Shown here: positions 20,001-31,639 of the stretch, piece after piece
How positions within the stretch are numbered: the first letter of the stretch is position 1
Layout of the letters: every line of letters starts with the position of its first letter
Assembly: GCF_029873635.1 (NCBI RefSeq)
Contig: NC_080419.1
Coordinates: forward strand, 67,781,323-67,845,322
Origin: Malania oleifera
Taxonomy: Eukaryota; Streptophyta; Magnoliopsida; Santalales; Ximeniaceae
Reading direction: 5' to 3'
DNA length: 64,000 nucleotides
Position numbers and translations under genes: made by a program
Notes under the pieces: model-generated
Told to the model about the DNA's origin: nothing
Database searches by the model: none
What the model saw: the letters and a program-made list of their open reading frames with translations, nothing else

Positions 20001-23000
20001 CTATGGTTCAGTTTGATTTCCTCCTCCCTCTCTCTCTAAGGAACTGGTTACTAAGATTACCCACATCATTTCCTTATGCAAGCCTCCTGCACTTTTACAC
20101 AAATAAGCATAGCCAATGTGTTCTAGGTACCAATTATGTGCATATAAATATGTTTGCTTATTTATTCTATTTTGTTCAAAAGAGACGTTTAAGTTTTTAT
20201 AACTGTGGGATTTGGAATATGAACCCTTTTCCAAAGATCTATTTCTTTTAATTCCTGAGGGTTATCATTCTCTATTTCTTCCTTTAAATAGATAATTTTC
20301 AATAGTTTCTTTATTTTTTATTTTCTAAGGTGGCATGATATTTTTTTAGATCTTTTAATTGTTTTTCCAATTTTCTATTTTCATTTTTCAGAGATATTTT
20401 CTGTTTAGATACCTTATATAGAAGCTTTTGCATTTTACATAAGACATTTTCTAGTTTATCATTGAAAAGCATGCTTCCATTATCAAATTCAACACATGAT
20501 TCATTACAAAATTTAACACAATCATTACATGAATCATTGCATGTGGCATTTACAGTATCATCACAAGATTCAACAATTGATTCAACACGTGACACAATAC
20601 GACATTTAGCACAAGAATCATCAATATATGCATTACCATCAAAGCAATCATTAGAGGCAACTACTGATTCAACATGTTAGCTTTAGTATATTCCCAAAAG
20701 GGGGGGTGAATTGGGTATTTAAAAATTATCGTCTAGGTTAAACCAGATCAACAGTATTACTCAACTTAGGGTTTGTCTATGCAAAAATAAACCCAATCAT
20801 TCACAATAAAACATACATGTATAGTAAATAAATTGTGAAAATATAAAGATCACACACGATATGTTATCGGGCCAACTGTGCCTACGCCCTCGCCTCTAGC
20901 TCGCAAGCTCGAGGATTCCACTAATGCTCACTTAACGGGTGGAGTTGCACCTAATACAACTAGGTCAATTAGCACATGGCTGACCTCAACCTTTACAAAT
21001 TCTCCTTGTGGGGTGGATAAGGCCCTAATAATCTTTACGAGCTAGATTACCATCCCCTCAGGCCACGCCTGGAATACAATAGAATTTTTCACAACATAAC
21101 TTGTATAGAGATTATGCTTCTTAAGTAAAGCAGATACGTACCCAATATAATCTATCACTTGCATATCAATAGTATAGGTAATGTAAGCTCAGTGATGTGA
21201 ATATTTGTGCAACCAACACTCAACAAGATATTATCACCAAGATGTTTAAGAGTGATCAAAACAAGCTATATCTTTGAAACAAGTTAATATCAATTCTCAA
21301 CGTTCAATCAAAGTTTCAAAGATACTTAATCAAATATTCAAACTAACTCGAAATATTTTTCTCTCAATAGTAGTTTGAAAAATATTATAGCATGTCTAAA
21401 ATATTTTGCACAACAAAATCGAGTTATAGGAATTTTTGCAATGACAATGCAAAGATCCTTAAGCAAATGAGTTTTTCCCAACACTAGATTTATCAAATAA
21501 AAATCTATGGGAAAACTGTTACTTGACTCCCCAAAAAATATATCAAACAATCAACTATACAAACGGGAGTATTAGCACTATCTGATAAACACAAGGATAA
21601 TCAATAAACTCTCACAATATCAAGATGTATCAAGGGAAAAAATATTTGAGAGTATTTTGGGCAAAATGAGATTTTGAGATAGCGAGGATTTTTGCTAATG
21701 ATTTTGGCTAATCTCTTACTAGTCCTCACAAATGAACTCATATTTATAGACAACGGTCAAAATGTAATCGTTTAGGATATAAGGGTCATAATTAGAATTG
21801 TTTTAAAACCAATTAGGAAAATTAACCCCGTTTAATTATTTTTAATCTTGGTAAAAAATAAGTAACCCGAGAAGATTCGGGTGGCTGAACCTTGGTTCGG
21901 TTGCCCGAACATACTCAGTCAAAAAAGCCACTCTTGAAGGTTCAGGTGCCCGAGTCTAGGCTCAGTTAGCTGAACCAAAGTCAAAAAGTTTTGGTGCGCG
22001 GTTTGGGTGTCCGAAGATACGTTCGGTTAACTGAACTAAGGGATTTGGTTACTTGAGACCTGTTTTGAACTGAAAAGTTTGGCAGCCCAAGTTGGTGAAA
22101 AGTTACCTTCTAAGGGTTCGGTTACCCGATGGTGATAGGGTCATTTTAGGTTTTGTTACTCAAAACTTGACTTTCCAACAGTTTGGGCACTTGAGGTGTT
22201 TTGAACACCTGAGGTTCATTCGCCCGACCTCGCACAATTTTTTCCTATTAAGTCCAATTTTTAATTTAATTATTTCCACTCATAATATATGTGATATGGG
22301 GACTTTGTGCACAATGTGTAGGAACCTAGGGTCTTTTCAAGTATGCACAAAAACCTGGCGTCGGTCAACTGTGCCTTGAGGTCATTTGGTCCTTATGGTC
22401 AATCTACGATCATGTTGAGCATATAAAACCTACATGCATGACATGTAGAGATTATTACAGACCTTATATCCTAATTACTATTACAAACCCATATTACATA
22501 AAATGAATTACAACATGAAACTAATCTTTGGGGTCTTCATGCTTTGCTTTCATGTGCCATTCCTTGATCTGCTAAGACGAACCTGCACATACACTTGAAA
22601 TCCATCAAATACCTAAGTATTTGTCATTATCAAAACCAAGTGTGACATATAAGGTCAACACAACATATAATTTATCACAGGCTTCAGCATAAGAAACATC
22701 ACATGCATTATTGCACAAATCAGTGAATGTGGTAGAGTTAGAATCATATACCTCATCGTCTACCAATGCAATTTGACCATGATTGTGGCTTGTAACATTC
22801 GTAGTGGCAGTTTCCATTTCCTGGGTCACTCCATACTTCCTTTCGAGCTCAACCCAAATTTCCTGTGCACTTTTACAGGCCACAAACTCAAGCAAGATAT
22901 CTAAATCTAAAGAGCAATATAATAAGTCCATGGCATGTGAATTTGCTTGCATAACATTATTATCATTTTCAACTGCACGTATGCAAATTCCTTTATCAAT

Positions 23001-23160
23001 CACTTGCCAGACCCTCCAGTTCATAGATTTAATAAATATGCTCATTCAAATTTTCCACTAGGTGTAATTTATACCACAAAATAATAGAGGACTGGAAGGT
23101 GATCATTTTGCTCTGAATAGGGATACACCAGTGAGAGCCATTACGATCTTTTACAAAAGT
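20001..23160 (-). pseudogene. gag of BD, split by solo LTR C
   Basis: On the minus strand the frame starts near 23138 (MALTGVSLF). It runs through the gag N-terminal region (MSIFIKSMNWRVWQVIDKG, CKSAQEIWVELERKYGV) to SYAEACDKLYV at 22661. It is then interrupted by LTR C and resumes at 20674, in frame once one CAACA copy is removed, with ESVVASNDCFDG and a Cys/Asn/Asp-rich stretch. A coiled-coil-like segment follows at about 20430-20311. The end (20234-20001) retains only a decayed CCHC knuckle with GYAYLCKS. Compared with K, M and F gag, the middle (the ITEGRNL region and first CCHC knuckle) is missing, as in L. Gag would form the particle and bind genomic RNA. Confidence 0.78.
20675..22660 (-). 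mobile_element. Solo LTR C, 1986 bp, TSD CAACA
   Basis: The plus strand starts TGTTAGC and ends GGTCAACA, flanked by CAACA at 20670-20674 and 22661-22665. Minus-oriented: word cluster at 21880-22230 (GTTCGGTTACCCGATGG near 22115), TATA-like TCTATAAATATGAG near 21740-21760, conserved R-U5 block near 20880-21070. It resembles the A1/A2 LTRs more than the BD LTRs. No internal sequence is left, so it is the product of LTR-LTR recombination. Confidence 0.92.
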
Positions 23161-23180
23161 TGTTAAGCCTAGTGCAATGA

Positions 23181-23195
23181 GACTCTGATACCAAT
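23181..23195 (-). other. Primer binding site of BD
   Basis: The minus strand reads ATTGGTATCAGAGTC directly after the LTR end. This matches the plant initiator-Met tRNA 3'-end primer type TGGTATCAGAGC with one late mismatch. Confidence 0.9.
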
Positions 23196-25202
23196 TGTTA
23201 CGATTGGTGTATTCCCAAGAGGGGGAGGGGTGAATTAGAATTTTAAACTTTTTTTCCTAGGTTAAGTAAGATATATATCAATATTATTTCGCAACCTGGG
23301 GTCTTTCTAAGCATTCCCAAATGTGCAGATAAGATTAATATGTAGAAAATAAATCTTGCGCAACATTCACAATATAACATACACATGTAGTAAATAAATT
23401 TGCGAAAAATAAATGCACACATGATATTTTATCGGAGTTCAGCTAATACTACCTACGTCCCCACCCTGGCTCAGAAGCACAAGGATTACCACTATTGCAC
23501 ACTTAAAGGGTGGAGCAGCACCAGTTACAACCAAGTCAACTAACGGGGCTGACCTCAACCTAAACACACCTTAATAGGATGGTGCACCTAGCTTTCCTAA
23601 CCGGGTCAAAGCCAATCTGGAACTATTTACTAGGGCTAGTCTCCCTCTTTAGGCCCTTGCTTGGATTACAATAATGAAATACAAATTTTTGTGTATAACC
23701 AAATATGCTTCTTAATCTAAGCAGATGTGTACCAATATGCTCAACCAAATAATGCATTAACATATGATAGGATATTAAGCTCAAGTGAGATTTTATTAAC
23801 CGATGTGATTACTCTCAAACATGATGTAAATCAATGTGTGTATGTGAGAGTGAGGCTTTTGATGTCAAGCCAACATACTTGTAATGTGATTAATCATAAG
23901 CCTTCTATAACCCTAATAGATATCTCAAACAATATTTCTCAAATATCAAGCACAGTAGATAATAGGGTTTTCAATCTTACTAAAAATGTTTCCAGCAAAA
24001 CACAAATCAAGCTCATGAAAACTTGCAATGAGGATGCAAGATCCTAAGCCACACAAGGGATTTTCCTAATTAAATATTTATGAATGAAATATTATGGGAA
24101 AAACCTTAGCTAACTCTCCAAAAATCAACACATAATCAAATATAAACAAGGGAGAGTTTAGCTTATACAAAAAGTATGAAGAACACTACCTTCTCTCAAG
24201 ATTAATGACTATATGAGTATAGGAGGTAGATTTTTGTAATAGGATTGAAGTGGTATGAAGATATAGAGATTTTGGACAAAAATATTTTTAGAGAACTTTT
24301 TCTAATCTCAAATCCTAATCCATGCTTAATTTTTGTAAATGAAGGGCTATATATAGAATTTGGAAAAAAATATAGTCGTTGGGGACACGTTGGATATTTT
24401 TGAAAAATATTAAGTAAGTTTAATTAAAGTTAACCCAGTTTAACTCTTGGTAAAAATTCAACAACCCGAGTGGCTCGGTTTACCATAGTGTCCAAATCGG
24501 TCTACCGTGGAAAAATTGAACTGTAAACATGGTTGACCATCTTGAGGATTCCAAAAGCGATTTTTTAAATCCACGTGGTTCGGCTGACAGGGTCAATTTG
24601 AACTACCTAGTTCGGTCGATCAGGCAATTGGCATTTCCCACATGGGGGTTCGGTCGACCAGGGCGTTGCCCATATAATCTTGGTCGATCAACCGAGCGGT
24701 CAACTTGTTGACCCAGGGAAGTTCAGACTAGGGCTTGCTTGTATATATCTGGTCGGTCGATCGAGAGGTCAACTTGTTGACCTGATGGGAGTTTGGTTGA
24801 CTGAGAATCTTAGTGTAGCTAAGGTCGGTCGACCAAACATGCCAGTTTCGACATTTTTGATCTTTTTCTCTTTAAAATGTTTTCCCTATTCAGGTAATGA
24901 TTAACTTAAGATAGGGCATTCATTTATGCATGCATAAGGAACCTAAGGTCAGTCTAGGTCCTTTTTTAGCTTAAGCCCTATCATGCATGATATGCATTAA
25001 ATATTACAGACCATAATGCCTTAAATATCACAAACCTAATTAAAATAGAAATACAACAGATAAATATTTCGAGTCTTTGTTTTCTTCAAGTTCATGTGCA
25101 TTATATAGAAACCTCCAATTGATCTTGCACATAAACTCATCAAACATTAAGTACCAAGGTATTTATCATAATCAAAACAGGATCTGACCTATATGGTCAA
25201 TA
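23196..25202 (-). repeat. 5' LTR of BD (LTR D)
   Basis: The plus strand starts TGTTACGATTGG and ends GGTCAATA (expected GGTCAACA). Word cluster at 24460-24865 with GTTCGGTCGACCA at 24648; TATA-like CTATATATAG near 24348; R-U5 block near 23450-23660. It pairs with LTR B and is followed by GAACC. Confidence 0.9.
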
Positions 25203-25207
25203 GAACC

Positions 25208-26816
25208 TGTGTGTTGAAAGCGCCTTGGTCGACCAAACATGTGAAAATTCAAAATGTTGACTGAGGGTTGGGCGATCGAACCAAAGTGCACTAAATCTTC
25301 TAAGTTGACCAAACATTTACTAACAGACTTTTTCACCTACCCCGGGCGCCCGAACATCACGTTCATTTTCACCTCGGGCAACTGAATTTTCTAGTTTGAT
25401 AGACCGAACTATATGTCAAGCAACTGAACCTTGAGCAGTTTGGAAAATCGCCTCGACTAGCTATCCAAACCTACTACTGGGCACCCGAACTTCAAAAATG
25501 CACTTTTCTTCATGTGTCTGTTCAAGCGACCGAAACTCTCGAGTTAGCCTTTTTTTATCGTGGGTTATTAAAGTTAAAAAATGGGGTTATTAGGGTTAAA
25601 CATGTTTTAAAACAATTTTAAAAATATCCCCTATGTTCTAATGGTAAAAATTTTAAGAGTGTCTATATATATAAGTTCATTTGCACAAATTAAACCAAGA
25701 TTAGGAATTTCGATTAAGAAAAATCCTCTTAATTTTTGAGAGCCTTTTCTTCACATGCTAAGCCAAATACTCTTCCTAGATAATTCTATTGCAAAATCCT
25801 TTTGAGTAAGAGTATTCTAAGTGATCCTACACTCCATACTACTGCTTAAACTCTCATTGTTTTGATTGCTTGATTGATTTTTGATTGAGAGTTTAGCCGA
25901 AAGTTTTCCCATAGATTTTGTTCATAAATTTATTGTGTGGGGAAATCTTGCTAGCTTGTGAGTCTTTGCATTTTGATTGCAAGCCTCCTAATCTTGTCTT
26001 GTGTTGTGAAGCAAATATTTTTGACAAGCTTGATTTATAAAATATCTCTTGTGCTTAATATTTTCGAAAATCATTTTTTGAGATATTTTGTCATACTATT
26101 GGAATTCATTGAAACCCTACTTATGATTAATAAATATATATATCTACATATTGTTTCAAAGATAGTTTGACAATACACTCTTGCACTTGATTGCTTATTG
26201 ACATTACATTGAGTGTTATATCACATAGTTGCGCTAAGCTTATAGTTCTCATCCATTTGAGGTGCATTGATTATTGCATGTGCATATTGGTACAAATCTG
26301 CTTGTGTTTAGAAACATTAGAATTGTGCACAAAAATATGATATTCACTGTTGTATTCTAGGCGTGGCCTGAGGGGGTGTTGATCTAGCCTTTAAGGATCA
26401 GTTGTTAGGGTCTTCTCCGCCCCGCAAGGAGAGTGTGTAAAGGTTTAGGTCAACCTTGGTGTAATTTGATCTGGTTGTAAATGGTGTCGCTCCACCCGTT
26501 AAGTAAGCAATAGTGGAAATCCTCGAGCTTGTGAGTGGAGGCGGGGACGTAGGCAGTATCGGCTGAACCCCAATTACATATCGTGCATGTACTTTATATT
26601 TTCACAATTTATTTTTTGCACTTTTATTTTCAGCACATGTATGTTGTATGTCTGATTCATTATATGTTATACATGTTTTGATTGAGTTTACAATTATATA
26701 GACAGACCCTAAGTTGTGTATTACTGCTTCTGATTCGAATAAACCTAGGAATAAATTTTTAAATACTCAATTCACCCCCCCCCCTCGCTGTGCTTGGGAA
26801 TGCACCAATTCCAACT
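25208..26816 (+). repeat. Solo LTR E, right part
   Basis: Continuation of 13346-13835. The rest of the word cluster is at 25220-25530, TATA-like GTCTATATATATAAG near 25662, AGGCGTGGCCTGAGG near 26359 and a C-run near 26775. It ends at 26816 reading CCAACT instead of the usual ACA, followed by the TSD CTATT (26817-26821). The joined LTR is about 2.1 kb. Confidence 0.8.
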
Positions 26817-28348
26817 CTATTCCTTCTTTATACAAGGACATTCTTTGAGCTCCAACAAGTTTCTCAAAGTTCTCTTCACCTCTAGTGAAGTTGTAGATGA
26901 TTTTAGTTTGATCCTCAACTTTTACTTTTAAGACTACAAATTTCTAAGTCTTTCCCACTTTTATCATTCACTTGTAACTTAACTAGCTCTTGAGACATTT
27001 GGTTTATTTTACTCATGAGTTTATCAAAAATTGAGTATTTTTCTTTTTTAGCTGATTTTGATGACTCTAGTTGATTCATTACAGTTTTATTTTGTTCTCT
27101 TAGTGGTATGTTACTCTTGGACACTTTTATGAATCTTTTATGTAAAGAAAAATAGTTTAGCTTGGATTTCCCTAAATGAAGGCATGATTTCACATGAGTC
27201 ACTACAACATTCATCACTAGTTTCATAAGATGAGGTTGAATAGGAATTTACCTCGTTGTCTCTTGCCATGAAGCACAAGTTAGAAATCTCATTATCACTT
27301 GATTCACTTTCAGAGTCATTGGAGCTTCAATCATCCCAAGTTGCTTTCATTGCTTTCTTTTTCTTGTTCTTGGAGTCTTTCATTATCTGTGGACAATCAA
27401 GTTTTATATGTCCTACTTTCTTACAGTTATAACAGGTAGGGGGTTCATTTTTTGTTTCTCCCTTATTTGTTTCACCCTTATTTGTTTTTAACCCTCTAAA
27501 TTTACTAGTAAATATTTTATTCGTATTAAAGATTTTGCCTAACCATCTAGTGAATAAGGCTAGATCATCATCATCGACCTCATTGTCCTCTTCCTCACTA
27601 GAACTCTCCTTTGAGCCTTTTAGGGCTATTGTCTTCTTTGGTTTACTACCCTGTGCGGTTCTTTCATTTATCGCCATCTTGTATATGAAAAGCAATCCTA
27701 TAAGTTTATCTAGGGATGTATTTTTTAGATATCTACCTTTAGTTATGGTAGTGGCCTTAGGCTCCTAAATAGGAGGAAGTCATCTAAGAAATTTCCTAAT
27801 CATCTCATAGGTAGAGTAGTTCTTACCTAGTGCATTAAGGGAATTTATTATATAAGTGAACCTAGTATACATACTAGTGATAGATTCTTCTATGTTTATC
27901 TTAAGGCCTCATACTCACTGGTGAGCATGTCAATCCTACTATCGATAACATCTATGGTTCCCTCATAGGTAACTTCTAACTTGTCCCAAATCTCCTTAAC
28001 CGATTTACAACCCATAACTCTATTGAATTTGTTGGCATCTAAGGCACAATATAGTGCATTCATTACACTAGAATTAATTTGTAGTTGTTTTATGTCTGTG
28101 TCATTCAATTCTTTTTCTTCTTTAGGGACTTCTTTATTATCTACATTTTTTGTGGAAATCAAGTGACCATGTGTGATTACTTTCCTTACCTTATAATCCA
28201 TAGTCTTCAAGAATATCCTCATTCGTTGTTTCTAGAAGGTGTAATTTACACCATAGAAAATGGGAGGTCTGGATAAAGATTGACCTTCATAAAAAGGAGA
28301 TACTCCTAACTAAGCCATAGGGATCTTATGTTGCTGCTTGTTATGATT
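26817..28348 (-). pseudogene. Copia element F, right part: gag
   Basis: Minus strand. The gag start is near 28315 (MA.LGVSPF), followed by RPPIFYGVNYTF, MRIFLKTMDYKVRKVI and CKSVKEIWDKLEVTYEGT (28222-27896). The first CCHC knuckle CYNCKKVGHIKLDC is at about 27440-27400, after an acidic SSSEEEDNEVDDDD segment. A coiled-coil-like segment (27226-26915) runs to AQRMSLYKEGI at the E insertion. Frameshifts and stops separate the pieces. The sequence right of the start codon is cut at 28348 by LTR head G, so the primer site and 5' LTR of F are not seen. Confidence 0.85.
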
Positions 28349-28908
28349 TGTTGACCTTATGAATCCTATCCCGTTTCAATTATGACAAATCCAAAGTATC
28401 ATACATGTGTATCTAGTGCATGAACATAATATTCTCTTAGAAGGCACAAAAAGTTGGGGTACAATGGAAGCCATAAAGAAACTCAAAGCTCACATTACAT
28501 GATGGCAACAAGAAGAGCAAGAATTGAAGACATTTCCATTGTGTATTGTAGTTTGCATTAAGTTTGGTCTGTAATAATTGCATATCATGCATGATAGGAT
28601 AAATAAGCTCAAAGACCTTAGATTGACCTTAGGGAACCTAAATTTGCATATAAAATCCTCTACGCATAATTTCAAACTCGTACACAAAGGGTTGATCATA
28701 TGTTTTAACTAACCTCGGCCGATTGACCTTTGCATGTTTAAAATGCCTTGGTCAACTGTCCTTAATATTTGAGCGTTTCTTTTGCTCTAGCTGACGGATC
28801 GTTCTTATGCATAAAAGGCCTAGCCCACTAACCTTATGTCAAGCCAATCAGATCGTATGCTAATCCGACCAGCTATTGCATTTTGGCCCAGTTTTAAAAG
28901 GTTGGCTT
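28349..28908 (+). repeat. Truncated LTR head G
   Basis: It starts TGTTGACCTTATGAATCC exactly where the F leader stops and has the LTR-head feature CAATTATGACAAATCC. A few words of the CCTTGGTCAACTG type lie near 28690-28770. No TATA-like box or R-U5 block follows; it ends where H begins. It is a U3 head of the E/H family group, interrupted or truncated. Confidence 0.6.
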
Positions 28909-29445
28909 GTTGAATTTTTGAGTCCGATATCTGTTTTGATGCTGACAAAAAACAAGTGTCTCATGTGTGCATTTTTAGTGTCGAACAGGTCTATATCTAA
29001 ACATGCAAATGCGGTAAAGGAAAAATGGAAGCCATAAGGGACTTAAAGAATTCATCATCTGGCACATTCTATGGGGAAGTGTAAAGCAAAAGAAAAAGAA
29101 GACATGTTATATTTAATTTGAAATGCATTTAGAATTTGGTTTGTAATAATGCATTTCATGAATGATATGGATGGATGCTAAGAATAACCATAGACTGACT
29201 GTAGGGAACCAAACAAGATCCATAGAACGACCTTAGGGATTAAAATTTGTCATTTAAAATGATTCGCTAAAAAGATAAAATCTTACAAAAGTTCTAAAAT
29301 GAATTTGAGGTCAAAAAATTGGGCTAATCCTTGATTTTATAGAGTCTCGGTCGACTGACCCTTACATGCTCAAAATGCCCCAGTTGACCAACTTGAATAT
29401 TTGTCATTATTATATTGCCCCAACCGACCGACCACATTTTATCTC
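28909..29445 (+). repeat. Truncated LTR head H
   Basis: It starts TGTTGAATTTTTGAGTCC and resembles the head of LTR E (GTTTTGATGCTGACAAA, TGGAAGCCATAAGGG). Words GTCTCGGTCGACTGACC (near 29343) and CCAACCGACCGACC (near 29422) mark the start of its cluster. R-U5 is missing. The right boundary is approximate (29430-29460), because the next segment is unfamiliar. Confidence 0.55.
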
Positions 29446-30053
29446 CCTTTTTCATTTAGGACTGATCCATCATCGGGGATTCTACCGATGAGGTAGGAAC
29501 CTTCTGAGCTCTGTGAATCTTGAAGTATGCAATCCGAGGGTTAATCCTACTGGTACTTCACCTGTAATAGTCTCCCTAGATTCTGGTGATACGCCTACCT
29601 GAGTATATCAAATGGATTATTTTCCATGCTGCCAAAAACTTCCCAATTTGCCTCTAAACTCCTTACTACTTATAAATGAATTATGAATTACTCAGTCCAT
29701 GTGTCATGGGTATGAATTGAAAAGATCCCACTCGTCTCCTGAACATGAAAGGTGCGTAGACTATTCCACCTTACAGGCCTAGTAATGGGACCCATGAAAA
29801 TTCTCTGCATTTTTATATCATGTTGGCATATCCTATGCATTAGGGTTGCCAAATAAGCCCCTTTGTTACCCAGTTACGCATTCTTTCACCCCCATTCACA
29901 CTTCTTTAGGTGCTTTTCATATTTGGCTTTTTCAAAGTCAGCTAAAGAAATCTGAAGGCTTGAGAATAAGAGATGAAAATGACCTTCTTTGCATGGCATA
30001 TGACATAAGAACTATACGTAGGGCATCGGTATACAACATCTAAATTTGCCATT
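29446..30053. other. Unidentified segment X, left part
   Basis: I recognise no element end, family motif or convincing reading frame. It contains a small inverted repeat CATCGG/CCGATG near 29473-29492. It is interrupted by gypsy J at CCATT and continues at 36641. It could be old intergenic DNA, a gene relic or part of an unknown repeat. Confidence 0.4.
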
Positions 30054-30814
30054 TAATATGAACCAACAAGCTCTGATTGCGCAGGATGATCTACATATGC
30101 CAAGTGGACCCATCACAAGAGCTATAGCTAAAAAGGTCAAGGAGGCTACGGAAGGACTAATTAAGAAGTTGCTTGAGCAAGAGTCAATGGGGGCCATGGA
30201 AACTAAAGAAAAGGACTTTCTTGAAGAGCCTAAGATGGTAAAAGTCTGTAAACATGTGATACTGGAACCTTAAACCAATAGGGGCTGTTTGGGTAATTTT
30301 TATTGTTTTAATTAAAGTATGGGCTAAATAGTGGGCCAATTGTGTCCATTAAGCATGGCATGTGACTTGCACATCTTTCATTAAATGACATGGCACGTAG
30401 CATGTGACTTGCACATGTTTCATTAAATGACTTGGCATGCTTAAAATTATGTGGGGCTATTTTATTGGCCAGATTGATGTCATAGCCTATTTTTATCAGC
30501 CGAGCTGATGTCATGGGTTTCTTTTATTTTATATAGGTAATCAACTCTCTGTTGTATTTAAAAAGGAATATTTTTGGCAGAATACAATTCTAACTGAGGT
30601 GTATTTCTCTTCAAGTTCTTCATTGAACTTTCACCGAACTTATCAAAGGTGCTACCTTTGTGGCATTCATCCATTAATTTTATATTCTTGGTTTGTGCTT
30701 CACATAAAGTAATAGGTCAAGGATCCACTACCATATTGAATCTTATTTTGGGTTTGGGGTTTTGATAAATCTGATTTGGGGCCTTTGGATGTTCATTCTT
30801 GGGGTTTCACATCA
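30054..30814 (+). repeat. 5' LTR of J
   Basis: It starts TAATATGAACC (the 3' copy has TGATATGAACC, so TG decayed to TA) and ends TTTCACATCA. Both copies share a short frame with KKVKEA and KLLEQES, and repeated CATGTGACTTGCACATG segments near 30360-30420. TATA-like TTTATATAGG near 30530. Confidence 0.92.
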
Positions 30815-30816
30815 TT

Positions 30817-30830
30817 TGGTATTAGAGCCT
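30817..30830 (+). other. Primer binding site of J
   Basis: TGGTATTAGAGCCT two bases after the LTR, one change from the initiator-Met type TGGTATCAGAGCC. Confidence 0.88.
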
Positions 30831-31639
30831 TGGTACAAATCAAGTTTTTTCTATCTTATTTTGTTTGTTTGCTTTCAAAATTTTTTTTATCTTATAATCA
30901 TTTATCCTTATTTCATATTCTTCTATCATCCGATCTACTAATCCTGTTTTCTTGTTTCCAAAATTTTTCATCTCTTCTTTAATATCCTCCATTATCAAGA
31001 TTGAATCTTTTGTGGCTGGAAATTGCAAGAAACACAGCAAGGTCGATTATAGCACACCAAAAAAAAAGCCATTTTGTGCGTTAAAAAAAAAAACGAGAAA
31101 AGGCTATATTTTGCATTCAAAAAAGAAAGAGGAGGTAGCAACTTGAAGGTTTGTGCAATCTGTGGCTGCACTTAACTTGGATTCTCCTTTGGCTTTATCT
31201 TAGTCCATTCTAAAATCTATTTGATTAATTATTCTGATTCGTGTTTGATTATATCCTCTGTCAAGTTGGTTATTTTCTTCCATTGAATTTCTTCTTATTT
31301 CGTTTGCATCTTTATTGTTTTCTTGACTTCTTTTTGTCTTTCATTCGTTATTTTGTGTCCTAATTTAGTTGTTCTACTGTTATTTTCATTGATATCTTGT
31401 TTCTAACTCATTGATTCAATTGCTATGTTTGGTTGAACTATTGGTTTTTTTGGGATTAGTTCATTAAAGAACTAAAAGAGAAATCCAGAGTGGTAAGACG
31501 CACGAGTGTGTGAGCCTATAAAAAGGAAAAAGCAAAAAAAAAAAAAGTGTCAAAACACAAGCGTTGAGTGTCATTGTTTGAGGGTAAACACGTAAGGGAG
31601 TAAGTGGGGAATTTTTTCTCTCTCTAATATCCTTTTTGA
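30831..31639 (+). other. Leader region of J
   Basis: An 0.8-kb T-rich untranslated leader with A-runs near 31060 and 31537. No supported coding sequence. Confidence 0.7.

Larger units (their letters stand above)
13836..25202 (-). mobile_element. Non-autonomous copia-type element BD, complete, TSD GAACC
   Basis: Two LTRs of 2014 and 2007 bp (13836-15849 and 23196-25202) enclose, in minus-strand order: primer site, gag, a word cluster with a TATA-like box, an accessory ORF, a long AT-rich noncoding region and a polypurine tract. GAACC flanks both sides (13831-13835 and 25203-25207). The total is 11367 bp, about 9.4 kb without the nested solo LTR C. No protease, integrase, RT or RNase H motif was found on either strand, so mobility would need pol from a related element such as K or F. 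Its target is LTR E, within the E word cluster. Confidence 0.87.
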
